Of a stretch of DNA of 64,000 nucleotides, positions 1-11,723 are shown one piece after another (position 1 is the first letter of the stretch; each line of letters begins with the position of its first letter). The position numbers and the translations under genes were made by a program. The notes under the pieces were generated by a model. The model made no database searches, was not told where the DNA came from, and was given only the letters and a program-made list of their open reading frames with translations. Origin of the DNA: Ampullaceana balthica (lineage: Eukaryota; Mollusca; Gastropoda; Lymnaeidae); contig CALYLW010001205.1 of assembly GCA_944989445.1 (NCBI GenBank), positions 1-64,000 of the forward strand. Reading direction: 5' to 3'.

Positions 1-153
1 AAAAAAGCACATATATCAGTGTTAAAAACAATAATTACATCATGTACTTTCTTCTTAAAAAATATAATACACTTTGTTCAAAATACGGTAACAATATAGA
101 TATATATAAATTTATATACACGAGCACATTGCCCGTGTTACGCTACGGGGTAA

Positions 154-183
154 GCACACACACACACACACAAACACACACAA
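154..183. repeat. (CA)n microsatellite
   Basis: A run of cacacaca with one interruption. Confidence 0.9.
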
Positions 184-839
184 ATAACTATATTTCGTTT
201 TTGGGTCTCAAATTCCCCTTAAACATTAATTGAAAAGTATAAACGCATCAAGAAATTTGGAAAGCGATAAATCAAACCACTTCTTCATAAAAATCACGTT
301 ATTTGTGTAAAGAAAATAGAGAGTATGATTAAATTAAATATTACCCATCAAATTTTAGTATTTCACTTTTAATTATGCCTGCTTTTCTCTGTATATTCTT
401 ACCAAAATAACAAATGTCCTTAACAATTACAAAACTCTAATGGGCAAGGTTCAATTTCTTTGCATGACTCATAAATGAAAACAATATATTTTCATATGAT
501 TATTTTGGTTTAAGGAAAAAGCTCTCCAAAATAAAAAAAATAATTTTTTAGTCAAAGCATAAAATGTGTTCAAAACGTTTATGAATTTTTTTTTAGCCAG
601 AAACATTTGTGTGAATATTGATGCCTAGAGAAGGGGGGGGGGTAGGGTTGATGTGTTTAAAAGACACATTTCTTAGAGAGTTATCTTCTAAAAAACTATC
701 ATATCATTTTAAATTGCTCCCCGCGCTTTATTCTATTAGTAACAATGCACTAAACTGGCAGATATTTGTTCCACTAAAATAAACGGATTTTTTTTTAATT
801 GTAGCTTTTTTCAGCTTATAAAATGACATATTTTATGTG

Positions 840-1159
840 TATGCATTTGATTTTGATAAGTAGGCGAAGTGTTAGAACCATGGTAGGCAAACGATTTCTC
901 ACAATGGATACAATAAACTTTATCAACATTTTGAACATTCCCATCAGTCAATAGTTTAAAACCAAAATGCTCGTGTAATCATCAGGAAATTTATTATTAT
1001 TTATAGGCCGCTATTGTTTTATTACTTTTATAAAAGTTGTTGACTTCCAATGATTGTTTTTAAGATGGGTCGATTAATCGTTAAAAATAATTTAATATTT
1101 TAATTTTTTAATTTTTTAACGATTAATCGAATAATTAATCGTTAATTTCCGCAGCCCTA
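840..1159. mobile_element. hAT-type element (TAGGGCTG family), 3' part
   Basis: It ends ttaatttccgcagcccta at 1159 before a short TA array. The interior (gttagaaccatggtaggcaa) matches the copy at 59928. The 5' end is missing or too diverged. Confidence 0.6.
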
Positions 1160-1369
1160 ATATATATATATATATATAATTTGACTCTGTAACGCGTGTA
1201 TGTGTGTGTGTACTTTACACCTTTTTTACTACGTTTTTATTACATGCTTTAGTTCCTGTAGCAAAATTTCAATCGTTCCTGTCCGAAAATTTTTTAATTT
1301 TCCAACGCAAAATTAAACCATTTCTGATGAACCTAGAGATATCAATATTTTACCACATATAGATCTTGG

Positions 1370-1590
1370 AGGACAATGCATTGTATCAACATTTCAGATC
1401 GATCGAATATACAGTAGTTAAATTAATACATTTTTAGTTTATCTCTATATTGCATCTGTCCGTCAACTATTGTAGACATCCACGTTCAAATTCATCCCAG
1501 CCATCTATGACCACATCCCCTTGTTTACAGCAAGGGGAGGTTAGTCAGTTTCAGTCTGTAAATGTTTGTCACGCGATGCGTTTAAAGAAA
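1370..1590 (+). mobile_element. Helentron/DINE-1-like fragment
   Basis: It shares ttcagatcgatcgaatatac, ttaaattaatacatttttag and gtctgtaaatgtttgtcacg with the copies at 5.7 and 34.2 kb. Termini are not visible. Confidence 0.4.
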
Positions 1591-2161
1591 TAGAATGTTC
1601 CATATACTCTATGATTTTACACCTAGACTAAAAAGAATACAATAAATAGAGGTAAACACAGTTTTAAAAAAACCACGTTTTTATAACTGGACTAAAAAGA
1701 AGAAAATTATTTAAAATGTATACGTTCAAGTACTTTAATTTTAATATGATTAAAACTTGTGGGAGCTTATGAGGTTTTTACATATGCAATTAACTTATTC
1801 TCTCACTTATAGATCTCTATTTTTGCCTTTTAATGATACATATCTTTATGATAAATGTCTTTATTATACCTAACTCTCGCCCAACGTTTTTAGTCATATT
1901 AAAGACAGTACTTGGACTTATAAGTTTTAAATTATTGTCTTATTTTTAGTCTACTTATAAAAACGTGGTTTTTAAAAATCCTTTTTTACCACCATTCATT
2001 TTAAAATTCACTTATTTATATACGCTAAGAAACAAACTTTCAGGAAAAAACAGTAATCATACTTTTTTTGAAGAGTCATGCTTCTCAAGTGTAATTAAAA
2101 ATGTAGATAAAAATTATAAAGTTAAAAATAACAACAACAAATAACTGTAACAAATACTTAC

Positions 2162-2245
2162 CAGATATTTCTGGCGTAATTGTAACTCCCGGTAAATTGC
2201 TTGAGAGTATTGATACAGGCTTGCATGTAAAGTTTGTAAATTTAA
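2162..2245 (-). CDS. Ig-like domain exon, closing part
   Basis: An 84-base exon, phase 1 to 1, acceptor gttattacag and donor gtaagtatttg. It reads KFTNFTCKPVSILSSNLPG and onward. Spliced to the preceding exon it puts a cysteine where the Ig F strand needs one, and NFT is a potential glycosylation site. It is the last exon I can support. The gene must continue (membrane segment or stop) below this point or off the window. Confidence 0.6.
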
Positions 2246-3595
2246 CTGTAATAACATATAGTATTATTAAGTTAACATTTAATTACTAACAGGGAAGTGG
2301 GTGTAAAATGTTTTGAGCTCAAGTGATTTTATCTTAGAAAGGATGACATTTGTATTTACATGTGTATAAATAAAAATCTAATGTAGGGTTATATATGTTC
2401 GTTGTTTAAGTTTTAATTCAACTTAAGTTCAATTATTGTTTTTAGTAGTCTTCTTTGAAAGTTAAGCTATTCACATTTTAAAATGTTTGCTAATATTATT
2501 TGTTTTGTTTTTTCGTTTATTAAAAATAATTTTGTTTCACGTAATCGTCAACCTTTAAAAGTAACGGCCTATAGATTTTGTGATTCAATAATTTTTATTT
2601 ATTGATGTTCGTTACTAAAGCTAATATTTATTCCTGATGTATTTGTCATACTCATAAACGAAAACCGAATATTCAAACAAAATGTCAGCAGCATTGACGT
2701 AACGTTTTTTTCTGGTCAAGCAGGCCGAGCAGCTTGATTGTTATTGTCCGCTAGGTGGTAGTAGTAACTAATTAATTTATTAACTGAAAATACTGTCAAC
2801 TTTGTACATCTTATTAAAAATCTGTTGTTGTTTTTTTGTTTTTTTCAGCTGGTCTAAAAATGTTAACGAACACAAGAAACACAATCGAATGGAAAGGGCG
2901 CACATTTGTATTTTGTTTCAGTGGCTGTAAGATGGATCATTATGCATTTTGACACCCGTTGGCGGATGGTGAAAGTTTAAATTTGCATCAAACATAAATT
3001 ATTTTCATTATTTTCTTTTGCCCAGACTAAAATACAACAACTTTCGTTTATTGTTGTTTCTACTTTGAATATAAATAAACGACACAGACATTTGTATTTA
3101 AACCAAATAATATATCAGGTGGATTTTTTTTGTTTTTTTTTGTTGTTGCTTTTTTTTTGTTGTGTTTTTTTAAAAATCATTTTGGGGATAGGAGTGGACT
3201 GATGAGTGAAGCTAGAGAATCAACATTGGCTCGACGGTAACTACATGTTTACGGTATATTTTATAGGCAATTACGCGTCATGTCATATAATTAAAGCAGT
3301 TGTGTTATTACGAATAACAAAAAACACCGCCTTACTTTCATTTCTAGCCCCTTCGGCGGTGCGGTCGTGTTTTCCTTGATTCATTCATATGACAAAACAT
3401 ATATTCCTGTTACTAGATTTTTGTTTCATGTTCAGAGAAAATAATATTGTATCAAAATACATTGTAGTTTGACGGGAAATTATTTTATTTCCCTTGGATA
3501 GATTTTAAATTGCTACAATATTCGCATCCGCAATGTGAACACAGAAGAGCCACATACGGCTGGTGGTCCACAATTTGAGCCCCACTGGTATAGAG

Positions 3596-3789
3596 CAGGG
3601 GTCTCCAAACTACGGCCCGCGGTCCACATGACGCCCGCGAGGCCTTCTCATACGGCCCCTGAAGACCTTTCAATCTCCAAAAACATATACTATTTTACGT
3701 GTAGTTTACCATAATACTTGTGTAGTCGACCCACAAACTGCTGTTTGACAGTTAATTCGGCCCTCCGGCAGAAAGTTTGGAGACCCCTG
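3596..3789. mobile_element. hAT MITE, CAGGGGTCTCCAAACT type
   Basis: It has inverted ends CAGGGGTCTCCAAACT and AGTTTGGAGACCCCTG, with the ggcccgcgg motif of many hAT elements. It is flanked by gtatagag and atatagag (8 bases, one change). The minus-strand 62-codon frame over it is not a gene. Confidence 0.8.
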
Positions 3790-4150
3790 ATATAGAGTAG
3801 TAGAAATAGCAGCCAAATTTTCACGGGTACCGGGCGCAATTTTAATTACCCGTATAATTGCACGGCAACGGGCATCCGGGTTTCCGGTTACCCGTTGACA
3901 GGCCTGGTCCTGCCTGCAGCGGGATGCGTATCGTTGAATGCGTAAAGACTTTAAATTCTGCTTAACTTTGTCTTTGGTTCTTCTTAAAACAACTCTCGGT
4001 CTACGCGGTTTCTTCTTACTCTCTAGTTGGCATGTGTGGGTCTATTGAGGTATCCTCGAAATGTCTATACAAATCCCATGATCGATTTAAGATTATCTTC
4101 TTTTTTTTAATAGTAGATATTATTTATCATTAAATACTTTGCACAATTAC

Positions 4151-4354
4151 CTGCATCGTAATAGTTGAAGGTTATCTTATTACCACTAACTAAATGAGTG
4201 TCAAGTGGTAAGTTTGAAGTCCACTGTGTTTTGCCTGGTGGGTTTCCTAAATCACTTAGCTCGCAATAGCACGTTTTTGATGGGCCGTCTTGTTTGGAAA
4301 GTAATTCATACCGGTAAACCATACATTCCGGATCAACTTCTGCCTTAGGTAAGT
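4151..4354 (-). CDS. Ig-like domain exon, first part (C-W half)
   Basis: A 204-base exon, phase 1 to 1, acceptor ttgggctag and donor gtaattgt. It encodes LPKAEVDPECMVYRYELLSK and then KTCYCELSDLGNPPGKTQWT, a recognisable I-set-like pattern of cysteine, GNPP turn and tryptophan. It ends at FNYYDA, just before the place of the D-x-G-x-Y-x-C cysteine, which the next exon supplies. This unit differs from the three repeated two-exon units by ending in phase 1. Confidence 0.68.
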
Positions 4355-4557
4355 CTAGCCCAAAATACAAGAGAAATTGGCAAAAATTAGATTCCTTTAA
4401 ATAATTTTTGTAATGTTTAAAACATTAAATGATATTTATTTGTCTGTTATTTCTATAAAAATATTTTATTTTGCCACGTAAGTGTGTTTTTGTATTCTTT
4501 AAATTGTGTAACGTGATACAAGTCCTCATACACTTTTAATTTAGCAATTTATAAAAA

Positions 4558-4558
<1 letters not shown>

Positions 4559-4614
<56 letters not shown>

Positions 4615-4616
4615 TA
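4559..4616. repeat. (TA)n microsatellite
   Basis: About 24 TA units, then a diverged tail; it lies in an intron of the Ig-like gene. Confidence 0.95.
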
Positions 4617-4846
4617 AAGTTTTCTTATTTTAAATTTGCAATACTTGTTTTAAGACGTATTAATAAAAGTTTTTTACTTTAAAATGTTTAATGCTAATTG
4701 AAGTAAATTTTCTATTGAATTTTTTTAAAGCCATGAAAATAAAAAATTATTCATCTTTATATTGTAGAACTGTGTTAAAAGAATGTGAATATATTTCATC
4801 TATTTTTTTACGCTAAGTACATACAAAAAAAAACAACAATACTCAC

Positions 4847-5057
4847 ACAAAATCAATGGAGACATAAATTCACCAATAACCCGTGCAGTCTTTCCATTGT
4901 TTCTTGTGACAGTGATAAGACGAATTTGATGAAATCCAATGCCAAGGTCTACAATTTTCAGGTAGAGATTGAAGTCATATATTGTAGTTAAGCTTCCGTT
5001 CATATGAGCTTGATAATGTTCGTGATATTTTATTCCTTTAATTTGAATCAAAGTTCC
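4847..5057 (-). CDS. Ig-like unit C, second-half exon
   Basis: A 211-base exon, phase 0 to 1, acceptor atcctgtag and donor gtgagtatt. It encodes 70 residues, with the shared segment LKIVDLGIGFHQIRLITVT. There is an N-linked site (NGS), and there are no cysteines. It is the third copy of the second-half exon. The antisense open frame across this place is a shadow. Confidence 0.7.
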
Positions 5058-5729
5058 CTACAGGATGATCGTACATTTAAATCTAAAATTATACATACAT
5101 ATGTGTGAGTGTGTGTCACGGCAATTTTTAGAAATTACCAGGGAATATTTTGCACTCAACACTGTTGCTGTAAATTGTCCAGTAAATTCAGACATTTCGG
5201 GCTTTGGCCGGTCTTTTCGCGAAATGGCATGTGTCATTCGGCAAAAGTCGGAAGAAAGAAGTCATTTTCAGATTTTCGTTGACCATTAAAATATAATACG
5301 TAATTTTTTTATTAATTACAAAATAATGATTAAAATCAATATAATAGTGAAGCTTAAAAAGTATAATAAATGTTATATGTTTTTTTTTATTACAACAGGA
5401 TAAACGTTTATGGCATTTTGAATTACACAAATGTTTGTTCTTGAAAATTGTTTTGTGATTTGTTGTAAATTAATTACTGCTATTGCATTGACTGTAGTTT
5501 TGAGCTGCCGGTCAGAAATTTAAAAGTTGTGATGGTTCGAAATGATTTTTTTTTCTGTGCTCACGAATTCTAGTGATAGAAGTTTCTCGCGCATAATGGA
5601 GAATAGGTTTCTGGAATACAATTTTTAATAACACAATGTCTGATAAATATATCTCTATAAGTACTTTTCTCACCGCCGTCCTCGGTTGTCTTTTTGAGGC
5701 CCTATCCTATTAACTTGTGCACGATTCCG

Positions 5730-6153
5730 GATATGTATATGTCGTCAACGCGTCAACGCTTCCGGTTCTGTCGTCAACTTTTTCAAAACGCTATTAAACA
5801 CGTTTTCTGACTTGTTAGAGTGCTGAAATGTATACAGGCGGTTTGGTCTGTGGGGATGATTAAGCTATTACATTTTCAAATCGATCGAATGCACCGTAAT
5901 TAAATTAATGCATTTTTAGTTTATCTCTATATGTAGCGGTCAGCTTTTGTTGACATTTTACGCGTCACGCTGAGTTAAGTTCAACCATCCGTGACTAAAC
6001 CTTTATCCTGCACCCTCCGTTTTACAACAAAAGGGATTTAAGGCAATTTCAGTCTGTAAATGTTTGTCGCGTTTAAGCATGATCAATACTTTTTAGTTTT
6101 GTCAAATATATAAGAGATTTATAGTCAAAAACGTTGTTTTTACGGGGTTGTTT
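5730..6153 (+). mobile_element. Helentron/DINE-1-like element, variant copy
   Basis: It contains tttcaaatcgatcgaatgca, taattaaattaatgcatttt, tgtctgtaaatgtttgtcgc-like text and ends gagatttatagtcaaaaacg followed by ttgtttttacggggttg. The left end is approximate. Confidence 0.45.
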
Positions 6154-6419
6154 AAAGAGTTTAAATTTTCATGAATGAAATTAAGTTTAACAAATCTTTT
6201 GTTAACGCGTAAAAGTAGAAAACATAATAAACAAAAAAAAACTTTTTTTAAAAAGATGAGGCCCCAGCTGCAGTGAGGAATGTAGAATCTCACATGAAAA
6301 AGCTGAAAATTAATTGTTTGGTCATTTGTTTAATTTTTTATCATCCATTCAAATTTTAACAATATTGAGATATATAAATAAATGTATGTATTTTCAAATT
6401 AACATGTCTTTCGTACTTT

Positions 6420-7160
6420 ATTTCTTGCAATAATTGGGCCCTGGGCCCCTTAATGTCCTTTTTTGCGTTTACGAGCTTTATAAAAATTAGTTTATGCGTT
6501 AGCTACTGATTAAATGATTGAATCTTAACCAAACTTTGTATACAAACATTTCTAATGTCAATTTCTTCTGGGCCGGGGGCCCCACATTTTTTATTACATA
6601 TATGTTTAAGATATTGTTGCCATTCACTTTTTAAAGATATTGATAAGTATATCCATGAAGAAACTGAATTAAAATGATCAGGTTTTTCGAAATTGACATC
6701 TCGCACCGAATAGGCACGAGACCCCTTTATGTTGTATTTTTTCACTATATTAGCTATATTAAAATTATTTTTTAAGTGTTAAATATTGAGAACATAAATG
6801 GATTTTGACTAAACTTGGAATATAAAACTTTAGAACCTATATTATATTACTATAGGGCATTGAATTCCTAATGTCCATTCCCACGGAGCCGGGGACCCCA
6901 AATTTTATTTTTACTGCAAGGTAATGATTTAATTCCCCTTTCAATTTAACAAGATATTGAGAAATTTAGCTTGAGTACAATGGCAATAAACAATTCAATT
7001 ATCACTCATTTTTTTTTCGTGCCCCTTAATATCTTGTTTTTCGAGTGTAAGCTTTTTAATTATTAATTTATTTATCCGTTTGACATGAAACTTGGATTTT
7101 GTTTATTTGCAAAACTCCGAGAAGGTTACTTGCATAATTGTTTTTAATACATACCACTCA
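6420..7160. repeat. Degenerate tandem repeat, about 150-base period, marked by GGGCC...GGCCCC
   Basis: Units centred near 6435, 6575, 6890 and 7020 carry a GC word (gggccctgggcccc, gggccgggggcccc, gccggggacccc, gtgcccc), followed in some by TTAATGTC/TTAATATC and a T-rich run ending TTTACGAGCTT or similar. Related words recur at 8564-8900 and 27197-27460. Between them the sequence is AT-rich and non-coding. Confidence 0.45.
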
Positions 7161-7290
7161 TTTGTTTCTTTCAATTTAATCATTTTTACTGAGATCATTG
7201 CAACGCACGACGGGTCTGCTTGTATATATACATATAAATAACTATATATGAAACTAAATAGTTATTATGACTATTATCTAATTCACTTAC

Positions 7291-7427
7291 ATTTGTCATT
7301 GTCTCATAATCGATTTTCTCAAAGTCATGTGCCGTTGTATAACAACATTTAACATGGACAACAGTTTCGTTGACTTCGTAGTAAGTGCATCCAGGAAAAT
7401 AACTCTTTGTCATTGAATCAGCCATGC
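7291..7427 (-). CDS. Ig-like unit C, first-half exon
   Basis: A 137-base exon, phase 1 to 0, acceptor aaattcag and donor gtaagtgaat. It reads FPGCTYYEVNETVVHVKCCY, equivalent in layout to the first-half exon of unit B (cysteine, spacer, V-x-V-x-C). It is in frame with 9341-9125 upstream and 5057-4847 downstream. Confidence 0.68.
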
Positions 7428-7581
7428 CTGAATTTAAAATTAAATACAAGGTACACAAACTAATTATTAGATAAAAACAATAAATTAAATCTTTATTAAT
7501 TGATTTTTAACATGTTTTTATAAGGACATGACACATGTTTATTGATAGAATACACGTTTTCTCTAAACCTATCTCCTAGGC

Positions 7582-7808
7582 CAGGGGTGGGCAATTTATT
7601 TAGGTCGAGGGGCGCATTAGTAAGAAATAAAATATCAAGGGGCTGCACATAACCAAAATGTATCCTCGGTTCAAGTACACGCATCCATTTTTACATAAAT
7701 TTATTGATTTTTTGCGATTTTACCGAAGGCTTCCGCGGACCGCAAAAAAACAAACAAACATGGTAGTGGGCCGCATGCGGCCCGCGGGCCGTAGTTTGGC
7801 GACCCCTA
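7582..7808. mobile_element. hAT MITE, CAGGGG...GGCCGTAGTTTGG type
   Basis: It starts CAGGGGTGGGCAATTTATTT and ends cggcccgcgggccgtagttt and ggcgaccccta. This is the same broad class as the element at 3596 but with asymmetrical ends; the target duplication is unclear. Confidence 0.65.
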
Positions 7809-8140
7809 TCCAAAGACTAAAATAAATGAGTCAAGAACATTTAAAATATTCATATTAAAGAGATATTCAATCGTATATAAACATAAAGCATGCTTGGTTT
7901 AAATTGTATATAAGTTTATACTTAAATATTTATAGGAAACTTTGTATCCACCCCTCCGCCTTCTTCCTTCGAATATATAAAATAAAATTTACTCATGGCG
8001 TCTATAAAATAAGTTAAGCGTGCATAAGACAGTCCCCCCTGATTTTTCCTTGAAACTTGGAGAAAAAAACTCGACTTTTACTCGAGTATAAACGGTAAGT
8101 GCAAACCTTAAAGTTTTAAATCTGGACCAAGATATATACA

Positions 8141-8425
8141 TCAATATACATAATTCCCATTGTCTGTATGTATTGATGTAATTATAGTTAGGTGGCGCTG
8201 CGATCAATTTTGTTTTATAGTGCTACTAATTTTAGAAAGCAGCGCACTAAATTACTGCACCAAAAATAACTCTTTTCGAACGTTCCGCATAAAATTGTTC
8301 AAAATGATAATAAAAGAATCAAATAAAATAAATTTAAAAAATGAAAGTTCTGTATTACGTTATTTTTTAATCTGACATGTATTTATTTTTAAAACTTCCG
8401 TCATTTTTGACGGGTGATACACTAG
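8141..8425 (+). mobile_element. Non-autonomous Helitron, copy 1
   Basis: It begins TCAATATACATAATT and ends in a hairpin (CCGTCA-TTTT-TGACGG), then GTGATACACTAG. The flanking bases are A and T, the Helitron insertion signature. It has 285 bases and no coding capacity. It is clearly homologous to copies at 18726 and 35309. Confidence 0.8.
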
Positions 8426-9124
8426 TTTATTAATATTTGTCAAGATCTTTTAAACTTGATTGGGTAATTAAGCCTATTTATCAATGTCTCCAAAAATAAA
8501 CCGGTAGCAAATGTTTAAAATACGTTTTTAAACATATTTTAATTAAAGGTATAAAGGAACTTTTAGGCCCCCGAGCCACTATTAATTGTATTTATTTTTT
8601 ATGCCAGAAACATTTTCTGTAGCGCATTCAACAACTCATCAATGTTTTATAGTGATGGAATGAATACAATAATATGTCTATTTCTTATTAAAGAAAACAA
8701 ATAAAACGAACTTAACGGCCCAAGAGACCATTGGGTGCAATGTGTAAGGCTTGCAACACGTCTTTATTTCAATAATGAACATGATGGATATATCTATAAA
8801 TATTTGTCAAGGCCGAGTAATATCCAATGGGAATAAAACCTTAAAAGTTTACTACAAATTTATTAAAGGCCCTTCAGCCCCGAAGTTAACAATGTCCTAT
8901 ACCTTTTTTTTTACAGGACATCGATTATAGTCTTCTCTTTCTTTCTCTTCACCTTTTTTTCAACTATTTATTCCTTTTAATTTTATTTTTTTTATTTTCC
9001 TTACTCTTATTCTTTTTCTTCGTATTATAATCATTTTTTTTTAAGCCAGACTAGATCATAATATATTTTTTTCCCCCAAATAAATAGAAGATGAAGAAAA
9101 CAAGAATTTAAGGATCTCACTCAC

Positions 9125-9341
9125 CTAAGAAAAGCGGTGAAGTTTTATTACTCGTGTGTGTCATACCTTCATAATTAACCAAAGTTGATTGGAATTCATG
9201 ATAACCTGGTCCTAGTTCTGTTTCTTTAAATGACCACATGCATTCGTATACAATCTTTGGTTCTCTCAAAACATTTTTAAGTTTTAATTTCAATTCTGTC
9301 TTGTAATTCGGATAGGTGACATTTCTCTCAATAGACGTTCC
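9125..9341 (-). CDS. Ig-like unit B, second-half exon
   Basis: A 217-base exon, phase 0 to 1, acceptor attattttag and donor gtgagtgag. It encodes 72 residues, including potential glycosylation sites NVT and NKT. The motif TELGPGYHEFQSTL sits where a classical Ig domain would have D-x-G-x-Y-x-C; the strand-F cysteine is absent, and a cysteine instead sits about a dozen residues earlier (YECMW). It pairs with the exon just upstream across a 139-base intron. Confidence 0.7.
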
Positions 9342-9480
9342 CTAAAATAATATGTAAACAATATAAATGTGTTATACGGATATCAAATGTTACTGTAATT
9401 TCATGAATATCAATTTTAATTCATACGATTTAAAAATATTCTTGTCAAACAATTGTGCATATGTCACAGAAAATACTTAC

Positions 9481-9617
9481 ATTGGTGTATACCCAGTAAA
9501 AACACTGAGAATGATTAACTTTTAAAAAACTTGAAGAGCATATTAAAGTAACTTCTTTATCTCTGAGTATTGGAAAGTAGCAGATGAAATCATCTGCAAA
9601 ACAACACCTATTTTGGC
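9481..9617 (-). CDS. Ig-like unit B, first-half exon
   Basis: A 137-base exon, phase 1 to 0, acceptor attttgcag and donor gtaagtatttt. It is cysteine-rich (NRCCFADDFICYF) and contains VTLICSSS followed by CFYWVY, the B-strand cysteine and C-strand tryptophan pattern of Ig domains. It has exactly the same length and phases as the exon at 7427-7291, which supports exon duplication. Confidence 0.7.
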
Positions 9618-9865
9618 CTGCAAAATAATAAAATATGCTAAACGTTTTATTTTATTTACTTCACCAGACATTAATACTTTAACGAATCATTTAAACTTAG
9701 TGAATTACAAAGCTTATGGGACGTTCTTTTTATTAAAAAATACACTCTTTTTTAAAAGTTTTCCCATATGCTTTATACCTTGCACTAGTTTAATTTGTTA
9801 CTGTCATTTAATACAATTATATAAATTATGACCAAAAAAAGTTGTAAAAACCAAAATTAACTTAC

Positions 9866-10100
9866 TTTTAATGTTTACCTGCAGCATCAAAATCTCAGTA
9901 TTTACTATTTTTTTATACTTGTCGTCTGTAATGGCATTTATTTGGATATGATGTGTTCCTTTATCAATCCTTTTAAGATCAACACTTATTGTATATATAT
10001 AGAAATGTTTAAAATCAAAAAAATCTTTAATCATTTTTCTGTCGAACATAGCTATGTTATGTTGACCTAAATCCGATGCCTTTTTAGGGATAACAGTTTC
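9866..10100 (-). CDS. Ig-like unit A, second-half exon
   Basis: A 235-base exon, phase 0 to 1, acceptor aaatacag and donor gtaagtt. It encodes 78 residues, with a central strand pattern YTISVDLKRIDKGTHHIQIN that aligns with the same place in the two sister exons at 9341-9125 and 5057-4847: a run of alternating hydrophobics, then G-x-H-x-[IF]-[QR]. It has no cysteine. A nearer donor (CAG|gtaaac) exists at 9878, but it would end in phase 0 and break the chain. Confidence 0.65.
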
Positions 10101-10675
10101 CTGTATTTAAAAAAAAAGAGTAAAAAAAGAATTTTAAAAAAAGAATATTTGAAACAAAAAACGTAACATACAATTATGGTAATTTTGAAAACAAATAAAG
10201 CGGGACAATAGATAAAAGAATCTCGGTTTTACATCGCAACATTTTTAAACACTCATAGGAATAAAAATTTAGGAATATAACTAACAAAACATGTCATGTC
10301 TTGGGTAAAAACGATATTAAAATTAATGAGCCAATAATACAGACTTTTTTTCTTCAAATTCAAAACATTTATATTCATTTATTGCTACATTACCTAGTCT
10401 CGAAAACCACTATGATTAAATGTAAATAAAAGTAAATGTTTTGAAATCAAACGAGAACACATCTATCAGATTGTCGTGCTCCACTGGGTACCGTATGTCG
10501 AGACACGGTGGCTCATCTCTCACCCAGACTAAGTGGTCACGCATCTTGCTTTCGCTCACATCATGTGTACATCGTCATTCATTCTAGAACAATAACGGGG
10601 ACCTTGGACCACAGTGAGTTCAAATTACAGAACAAAGTTAGGACAGCTTGTTTTGGAGTCAGTGACATCTTGTAC

Positions 10676-10678
<3 letters not shown>

Positions 10679-10739
<61 letters not shown>
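10679..10739. repeat. (TA)n microsatellite
   Basis: About 30 uninterrupted TA units. It generates the Tyr-Ile repeats of the open frames at 10508-10949, which are not genes. Confidence 0.95.
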
Positions 10740-10744
<5 letters not shown>

Positions 10745-10833
10745 CGGAGCTGATAGGTCAGATAGGATTTTGTTCTCTCTTAAATCCACTAACGCCAGAT
10801 GTAGAAGCAAGGATATAATTAAGGTTAACAGAC

Positions 10834-11723
10834 AAAACGGCCCCGTTCAAAACGGCCCTGGACTAATAGATGGACTAATAGTCAAAAATACAATCAAACA
10901 TTATATTTGTATTTTTACTAACCGATTCAGTGTCAGGTTTAGTTCATAAATAAAAAAACCCGTAAAAACCAAGTTTTTGACTATAAATCCTTTATGTACG
11001 AGAATTAACTAAAAGAATGTTCATTATAATACTCAGCGTAAGAACATCCAAAAATACAAAATTACAGCTGTGTCGTAAAACATGTTTAATATAATGCGCA
11101 CTGATCAGGAATATGTTTATACAAAGTGTTGTTAATAAAATACGCACCTTATTGCACGACAGAAAGGTTGTTCAATATAATACGCACCGCGACGCTCTAT
11201 CTCAAAAAATAGTATGATACATAGGAATAAATAAAATAATATAAAAAATCAATAATTTAATTACGGTACATGCGATCAATCTGAAATTTTGATACATTGT
11301 TTTTATTATCGGTATGAAACTGCCTGCAAAATTTCAGCTCGCTAGCTTAAAAGCGAGTGGGTTAAAAATCGATCAAAAGTTTTGGCGACAATCAATCAAG
11401 CAATCAAGCAATTAAGGGTGCAGACACCACGAGTTAATATAAAGGATTTAAAAACAATAATAATGACATCACAAGAAATAATTTAATAGCCGAAACTCGA
11501 TATGGTACCAAGTCAAAGTTGTTTGTTGAGAAGAAATAATATAATAACATCACAAGATATAATTTACAATTCGAGCACTTTCTTTTAAGGGTGAAAACGT
11601 TGAAAAAAAGCTTAAAATGAAAAAAAAATGTAATGTTTTATTTTTAAAATATTTTTAAAAAGTGTCTGGGGCCGTTTTGAACGGGCCGTTATGTCGGGGC
11701 CGTTATGTCCGGGGCCGTTTTAA
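10834..11723. mobile_element. DNA transposon with GGCCCCGTTCAAAACGGCCC-type inverted ends, interrupted by a Helentron-like element
   Basis: The left end has aacggccccgttcaaaacgg, the right end gggccgttttgaacgggccg plus a second copy of ggggccgtt...ggggccgtttt. These are inverted and share about 17 bases. The interior is mostly the repeat at 10959-11450. No transposase is visible; superfamily unknown. Confidence 0.5.
10959..11450 (-). mobile_element. Helentron/DINE-1-like non-autonomous element, copy 1
   Basis: Read on the minus strand it opens TAAATCCTTTATATTAACTC, passes a CTTGATTG/TTGCTTGA tetranucleotide tract, and ends TAAAGGATTTATAGTC with a hairpin (AAAAAC-TTG-GTTTTT) and ACGGG. The two sub-terminal words are inverted copies of each other. 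That order (sub-terminal repeat, microsatellite, core, inverted sub-terminal repeat, hairpin) is the plan of Helentron-derived DINE-1-like elements. Confidence 0.6.

Noticed and set aside
340..480. Possible further Ig-gene exon or terminal exon near the window start
   Set aside because: A donor-like gtaagaat and a short cysteine-rich frame occur, but acceptor and phase do not fit the chain.
10508..10949. Two plus-strand frames with long Tyr-Ile repeats
   Set aside because: They are translations of a (TA)n array with chance flanks.
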